Assembly: GCA_015222355.1 (NCBI GenBank)
Contig: JADFVC010000283.1
Location: 1 to 9,698, forward strand
DNA length: 9,698 bases
Reading direction: 5' to 3'
Source of the DNA: Chloroflexota bacterium
GTDB taxonomy: Bacteria > Desulfobacterota > Desulfuromonadia > Desulfuromonadales > Geopsychrobacteraceae
A program made the translations under genes and the position numbers. Shown piece after piece: positions 5,996 to 9,698 of this stretch (positions within the stretch are counted from its first letter, which is position 1; each line of letters starts with the position of its first letter). Below the pieces are notes generated by a model. It did not search any database. It was given only the letters and a program-made list of their open reading frames with translations, and had not been told where the DNA came from.

Positions 5996-8314
5996 TCAGG
6001 CGGGCAGCAGAATCTTCTCAAGAATCTGATCAATCGAATCGACCAGTTCGACAGAAATTCCATTCAGGTTGGACTCTTCCAGTTCAGCCAGATGTTCCCG
6101 GTTACGCGCCGGCAGAAGGACTGTTTTTACCCCGGCACGCCGCGCCGCGAGGACCTTCTCTTTGACCCCGCCAATCGGCAGGATTCGTCCTGACAGGGTC
6201 AATTCCCCGGTCATCGCAATATCACGCCTGGCCGGTCGTCCGCTCAGCAGCGAGATCAGTGCTGTCGCGATCGTGACCCCGGCTGAGGGGCCATCCTTCG
6301 GGATCGCCCCGGAAGGAACATGGATATGCAGATCGTTCTTATCGAAAAAATCTGCTTCTATCCCGAAATCTTCAGCGCGGCCACGAACATAAGTCAATGC
6401 CGCCTTGGCCGACTCCTGCATGACCTCGCCAAGGCTGCCGGTCAGGGTTAAATTCTTGCAACCAGGCATTTTGGCCGCCTCAACAAACAGGATATCACCA
6501 CCGGATTCTGTCCAGGCCAGACCGGTGACGACCCCAATCCGGTCTTCTTCGCCGGCAACATCGACAAAATAGGTACAGGGGCCGAGCAACTCTTCAATAT
6601 CGGCTGCCTTGATTTCCTTGCGAGGGACATCCCCCTGGGTGATCTCTTTGGCCACCTTGCGGCAGACAGCGGCAATCTTCCGTTCCAGATTTCTCACCCC
6701 GGCTTCCCGCGTGTAATCCTGGATAATCTTACCGATCGCATCCTCAGTAAACACCAGAGGATAGTCTGCCAAACCGTTTTCGACAATCTCTTTCGGAATC
6801 AGGTATTTGTAGGCAATCTGTTGTTTTTCCTCATCACTGTAGCCGCTTAATCGGATCACCTCCATGCGATCTTTAAGCGCATGCGGGACCGGATCCAAAA
6901 CATTGGCGGTCGTTATAAACATGACCTTCGATAAATCAAATGGCACATCCAGATAGTGATCCTTGAAACTGTCATTCTGTTCCGCATCCAGAACTTCCAA
7001 AAGCGCCGAAGAAGGATCTCCGCGAAAATCCTGGCCAATTTTATCGACCTCGTCGAGCATGAAAACCGGGTTGTTCGATTCGGCCCGGCAAAGCTCCTGA
7101 ATCACCCGGCCCGGCAAAGCACCGATATAGGTTCGCCGGTGGCCGCGAATTTCCGCTTCGTCCTTCATCCCGCCCAAAGAAAAACGGATAAATTTGCGTC
7201 CCATGGCCCGGGCAATGGAGCGCCCCAGTGAGGTTTTACCAACTCCGGGGGGGCCGACAAAGCAGAGAATCGGGCCCTTGGTCGTATCGCGCAATGAACG
7301 CACGGCCAGATATTCAAGGATACGTTGTTTGACTTCCTTCAGGTCGTAATGATCTTCATCGAGCACCTGCTGCGCCTTGTGAATATCAAGAGTATCTTCC
7401 GTCCCCTTCTGCCAGGGCGCAATACAGAGGTAATCCAGATAACTCCTTGAAACGGTATATTCGGGGGAAACCGGGTTGATCTGCTCCAGGCGGCGCAATT
7501 CTTTTTCGGCCACCAGCAAGACCCCATCCGGCATCCCGGCCTGACGAATGCGTGTGCGCAACTCGTTGAGCTCTTCCTGACGTGGATCTTTTTCGCCAAG
7601 TTCCTGCTGAATCTGCTTCATCTGCTCCCGCAGGATCTGTTCCTTTTGACTTTTTCCAATCCGCTTGGCCACCTCACTCTGGATTTCCCCTTTGATCTGC
7701 ATTTTCTGCACTTCCGTGGTCAGATGTAAAAAGACCATTTTCAGTCGTTCAACAGGATCAATAATGGACAAGAGCTGCTGTTGCTCAGCAGTGGAGATGC
7801 CGATATAGACGGCAATGATGTCGGCTAAACGACCGGCGTGGTCAATGCGGTCGATCATCTTCTTGACATCTTCCGGCAAAGTTTGCCCATAAGCCAAAGC
7901 GATTTTCAACAGAGCATTGACACTCTGAATCAGGGCGTCAGCAACCACTCCCTGACTTTCCTGCTCTTTAATAACTTTGATCGACACCTTCAAACAGGGC
8001 TCCTCAGTCACCGCAGAATGCATTGAAAATCGACTGAGCCCTTCTATGGTCACCTTGCCACCGCCGTTGGGAAATTTGATCAACTGGTTAATTTTACAAA
8101 CTGTACCGATACGAGGAAGCCCATCAAAAGAACAGATATTTTTATCTTCCGGGCAAAAAACCACGCCGAGCAATTGATCGGTTCGCATCGCCTCTTCAAT
8201 GATCGGAGTCATCACATGGGTAAAAAAAAGCGGCAAAACCATATAAGGAAAAATAATCTGATCCCTTACCGGGTAGATTGGCAAAACATCTGGAATTGGC
8301 AGACTCGTCAACAT
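5996..8314 (-). CDS. lon: ATP-dependent protease Lon (LonA, EC 3.4.21.53)
   Basis: A 772-residue full-length LonA, close to the usual 780-800. Domains in order: LON substrate-binding N-domain (about 8-200, beginning [19 protein letters not shown]); coiled helical linker (200-300); AAA+ module with Walker A GPPGVGKT (354-361), Walker B VFMLDE (417-422), arginine finger Arg483 and sensor-2 Arg541; and a C-terminal serine protease domain with catalytic Ser677 (KDGPSAG) and Lys720 (GGVKEK). All key residues are present. Lon unfolds and degrades damaged and regulatory proteins in the cytoplasm as a ring-shaped hexamer. The frame is open to 8428, but ATG at 8314 is chosen: the N-domain begins right after it, a GAGGG sequence lies upstream, and the extra 38 residues are unlike Lon. 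It is divergent from pfkA. Classic CIRCE or sigma-32 sites were not recognised. Confidence 0.97.
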   Translation of the reverse strand: MLTSLPIPDVLPIYPVRDQIIFPYMVLPLFFTHVMTPIIEEAMRTDQLLGVVFCPEDKNICSFDGLPRIGTVCKINQLIKFPNGGGKVTIEGLSRFSMHSAVTEEPCLKVSIKVIKEQESQGVVADALIQSVNALLKIALAYGQTLPEDVKKMIDRIDHAGRLADIIAVYIGISTAEQQQLLSIIDPVERLKMVFLHLTTEVQKMQIKGEIQSEVAKRIGKSQKEQILREQMKQIQQELGEKDPRQEELNELRTRIRQAGMPDGVLLVAEKELRRLEQINPVSPEYTVSRSYLDYLCIAPWQKGTEDTLDIHKAQQVLDEDHYDLKEVKQRILEYLAVRSLRDTTKGPILCFVGPPGVGKTSLGRSIARAMGRKFIRFSLGGMKDEAEIRGHRRTYIGALPGRVIQELCRAESNNPVFMLDEVDKIGQDFRGDPSSALLEVLDAEQNDSFKDHYLDVPFDLSKVMFITTANVLDPVPHALKDRMEVIRLSGYSDEEKQQIAYKYLIPKEIVENGLADYPLVFTEDAIGKIIQDYTREAGVRNLERKIAAVCRKVAKEITQGDVPRKEIKAADIEELLGPCTYFVDVAGEEDRIGVVTGLAWTESGGDILFVEAAKMPGCKNLTLTGSLGEVMQESAKAALTYVRGRAEDFGIEADFFDKNDLHIHVPSGAIPKDGPSAGVTIATALISLLSGRPARRDIAMTGELTLSGRILPIGGVKEKVLAARRAGVKTVLLPARNREHLAELEESNLNGISVELVDSIDQILEKILLPA

Positions 8315-8359
8315 AATCAGGATCCCTCTGTCACATTTCTTACAGAATACCCACAGAAG

Positions 8360-8398
8360 ATAAAAAGATCTCTTGAGATTCTCAATATTTATAAAAAG
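8360..8398. promoter_or_regulatory. Palindrome flanked by direct repeats, candidate lon operator/promoter region
   Basis: A perfect 13-bp palindrome, TTGAGA-T-TCTCAA (8373-8385), is flanked on each side, after exactly 5 bp, by the same 8-mer ATAAAAAG (8360-8367 and 8391-8398). The two copies are 31 bp apart, about three helical turns. On the minus strand a TATAAA (8393-8388) sits where a lon -10 box could be, with a partial -35 AGGACT 17 bp upstream (8416-8411). The palindrome would then cover the lon start of transcription. A second imperfectly separable dyad, ATCTC-TT-GAGAT (8368-8379), overlaps the first. This suggests a repressor or activator site; the regulator is unknown. Confidence 0.4.
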
Positions 8399-8438
8399 TC
8401 CACAGGGAACAGTCCTCGTCAAGAACACAGAATATTCT

Positions 8439-8466
8439 TTGACAAAACCCTAAACGGCTGTTTAAC
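8439..8466 (+). promoter_or_regulatory. Candidate pfkA promoter
   Basis: A perfect -35 TTGACA (8439-8444) is followed after 16 bp by TTTAAC (8461-8466), a partial -10 matching 4 of 6. It would give a leader of about 80 nt before the pfkA ATG. The -35 is convincing but the -10 is weak. A TAGAAT at 8490-8495 is another possible -10, without a recognisable -35. Confidence 0.35.
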
Positions 8467-8553
8467 TTCCTGAAGACAATAAGAAAAGCTAGAATTCACT
8501 GTTGCCGTTCAACTTATCACATTACCCCTATTTGATGGATGGGATTTTCACAA

Positions 8554-9516
8554 ATGAAACGTATTGCTGTTTTGACCAGTGGTGGGGATTGTTCCGGAAT
8601 GAATGCCGCGGTACGTGCAGTTGTCCGCGCCGGACTGGCCTCAGAAGTCGAAGTCATCGGAATCCAGAAAGGCTTTCAAGGGCTGATCGACCGGCTCTAC
8701 GAAATCATGTCGACCAAATCAGTGAGTAACATTTTACAGCGTGGAGGAACCTTTCTGCAGAGTGCCCGCTGCACAGAAATGAAAACGGAAGCCGGGTTGC
8801 GACTGGCCAGCGAAAATTTGAAAGGTATGGGAGTTGAGGGATTGATCGTCATCGGCGGCGACGGATCGCTCAACGGCGGCTATGCAATCCACCGTAAAGG
8901 GATACCGGTTATCGGCATTCCCGCATCTATCGACAATGATATCCCCTTTACTGATATGTCCCTCGGCGTCGATACCGCACTGAACAATATTGTCAGCGCT
9001 GTCGACAACCTGAAAGACACCGCATCATCCCATGATCGCGCTTTCGTCGTTGAGACCATGGGACGGAACTGCGGCTACCTGGCCGTGGTAGCCACCATTG
9101 CTGCCGGAGCTGAATACAGCCTGATTCCTGAAGAACCGTACGATCTTGAAAAAATCTGTGCCGACCTGCGGCGACGTTATCGTGAAGGACGCAGTAATTC
9201 AATCATCATGATTGCTGAAGGGGCTGGGAAAGCCCAGGATATTGCTGACCAGATCAAAGACCGGATCGGCTTTGAAACCCGCGTGATCGTTCTCGGTCAT
9301 TACCAGCGCGGCGGCTCACCGACCGTTTTCGACCGCTTGCTTGCCGCTCGTTTCGGACAAGCAGCCGTAGAAAATCTGCTGAAGGGGAATTACGGCAAGA
9401 TGGTTGGTCTGCAGGCGTCGAATATTATCCTGACCGGACTGGAAAAGGTCGTGAGTTCAGATCGTCGAGAAATCGACCCGATGCTAGCACTGCTGGCCAA
9501 GCAGCTGTCAGTCTGA
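8554..9516 (+). CDS. pfkA: ATP-dependent 6-phosphofructokinase
   Basis: With ATG at 8554 (GATGGGAT upstream) the protein is 320 residues, the same length as E. coli PfkA, and motifs fall at identical numbers without gaps. They include GGDCSGMNA (10-18), Arg72, GGDGS (101-105), Asp127 and Asp129 in SIDND, Arg162, MGR (169-171), Glu222 and HYQRGGSP (249-256). Gly104 is the mark of ATP-dependent enzymes; PPi-dependent ones carry Asp104 and Lys124. Position 124 here is Ala rather than Gly, still compatible with ATP. The enzyme phosphorylates fructose-6-phosphate to fructose-1,6-bisphosphate, the committed step of glycolysis, in the cytoplasm. Several allosteric-site residues known from E. coli differ: Thr54, Lys154, Glu211, Arg213 and Asn215. 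An in-frame ATG at 8539 would add five residues but has no ribosome-binding sequence. The 3' end overlaps the hypF remnant convergently. Confidence 0.95.
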   Translation: MKRIAVLTSGGDCSGMNAAVRAVVRAGLASEVEVIGIQKGFQGLIDRLYEIMSTKSVSNILQRGGTFLQSARCTEMKTEAGLRLASENLKGMGVEGLIVIGGDGSLNGGYAIHRKGIPVIGIPASIDNDIPFTDMSLGVDTALNNIVSAVDNLKDTASSHDRAFVVETMGRNCGYLAVVATIAAGAEYSLIPEEPYDLEKICADLRRRYREGRSNSIIMIAEGAGKAQDIADQIKDRIGFETRVIVLGHYQRGGSPTVFDRLLAARFGQAAVENLLKGNYGKMVGLQASNIILTGLEKVVSSDRREIDPMLALLAKQLSV

Positions 9517-9630
9517 TCTTGCTGTTTGACTCCGTGTCGCGGCGATTGCCGCCTGTCCCAATGCCAGGCCACCATTATTCGGCGGCACTTGGCGGTGCAA
9601 TAAAGCGCTGTAAAACTGTCCCGAATGGCG
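9508..9630 (-). pseudogene. hypF: 3' end of a hypF-type carbamoyltransferase gene, interrupted upstream
   Basis: Reading the minus strand back from a TGA at 9510-9508, about 41 codons are open. They contain LLHRQVPPNNGGLALGQAA followed by IAATRSQ, recognisable as the C-terminal signature of HypF (usually HRxVPPNDGGxxLGQ). HypF makes the carbamoyl group that becomes the CN ligands of [NiFe]-hydrogenases. Upstream in this frame a TAG stop occurs at 9633-9631. From about 9615 the sequence changes into a GTCCC-rich repeat, so the body of hypF is not contiguous here. The last 9 bp overlap the end of pfkA on the other strand. This is either an insertion-interrupted gene with the rest beyond the window or a leftover fragment. 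Identification rests on one short motif. Confidence 0.55.
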
Positions 9631-9698
9631 CTAGTTTAAGGGCTTTTGTACGCTGGGAGTAAAGCCGGGACTGTCCCCAGTACCATCGGGGGCTGTCC
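9615..9698. repeat. GTCCC-rich palindromic repeat, REP/RAYT-like (open at the right edge)
   Basis: ACTGTCCC at 9615-9622 recurs as GACTGTCCCC at 9669-9678, and a related GGCTGTCC ends the window at 9691-9698. GGGAC-T-GTCCC (9667-9677) is a perfect short dyad. CCCC (9675-9678) can pair with GGGG (9688-9691), and CTGGG (9652-9656) with CCCAG (9676-9680), so alternative hairpins form. Such GGGGACAGTCCC-type palindromes are familiar beside REP-associated Y1 transposases (RAYT/TnpA_REP) in delta-type proteobacteria; that link is from general knowledge and no transposase is visible here. No gene is apparent in this stretch. Confidence 0.45.

Noticed and set aside
8315..8428. In-frame N-terminal extension of Lon by 38 residues from an upstream ATG
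   Set aside because: The extension is unlike the Lon N-domain, has no good ribosome-binding sequence and overlaps the probable lon promoter region; ATG at 8314 fits family length.
8401..8450. Search for heat-shock control of lon (sigma-32-like CTTGAC at 8423-8418 or a CIRCE element)
   Set aside because: The CTTGAC lacks a properly spaced CCCCAT-type -10, and no TTAGCACTC/GAGTGCTAA pair is present.
9539..9552. GCGGC-GATT-GCCGC hairpin just after pfkA, a possible terminator
   Set aside because: No T run follows on either strand, and the bases encode the AAIAA part of the HypF C-terminus, which explains the GC-rich symmetry.
1..9698. CRISPR arrays, tRNA or rRNA genes, toxin-antitoxin pairs, phage genes or defence islands
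   Set aside because: No regularly spaced repeats, RNA gene signatures or matching proteins were seen; nearly all of the window is occupied by housekeeping-type genes.

Overview
The window looks like ordinary chromosome from a Gram-negative bacterium. Evidence for an outer membrane is an LpxH-like lipid A enzyme, a lipoprotein with a clear lipobox and a secreted protease. GC content is intermediate. Gene content, together with the GTCCC-rich palindromic repeat at the right edge, resembles Desulfuromonadales/Geobacter-type Desulfobacterota (former Deltaproteobacteria). That placement is an inference from protein style, not a search result.

Layout from left to right. Positions 1-791 (minus strand) hold a glyoxalase I gene (gloA) followed 32 bp downstream by a TPR-repeat protein that runs off the left edge. 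Diverging from gloA is an LpxH-like metallophosphoesterase (863-1564, plus). Its upstream region carries a near-consensus sigma-70 promoter placed so close that the mRNA would be leaderless or nearly so. Converging on it with a 2-bp gap is a minus-strand cluster reading right to left: a secreted zinc M16 peptidase (5858-4380), a translationally coupled M16-fold lipoprotein without the zinc motif (4380-2959), and a YihY/BrkB-family membrane protein (2931-1567). Upstream of the cluster, after a 137-bp spacer with a 9-bp inverted repeat, lies ATP-dependent protease Lon (8314-5996, minus). Lon diverges from ATP-type 6-phosphofructokinase pfkA (8554-9516, plus) across a 239-bp shared regulatory region. 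That region contains a 13-bp palindrome flanked symmetrically by two identical 8-bp direct repeats.

At the right edge the end of pfkA overlaps, convergently, the last codons of a hypF-type gene ([NiFe]-hydrogenase maturation). The hypF reading frame can be followed upstream for only about 40 codons. It then hits a stop inside a GTCCC-rich, hairpin-forming stretch resembling REP/RAYT-associated repeats, so hypF appears interrupted.

Functionally the window covers envelope and protein quality control (LpxH-like enzyme, M16 pair, YihY, Lon) and central carbon metabolism or its toxic by-products (PfkA, GloA). No defence system, CRISPR array, prophage, tRNA or rRNA was seen. The points most worth a second look are the hypF/repeat junction, the G7 tract joining the two M16 genes, the leaderless lpxH promoter and the lon-pfkA palindrome. 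I did not find a convincing previously undescribed multi-gene system.
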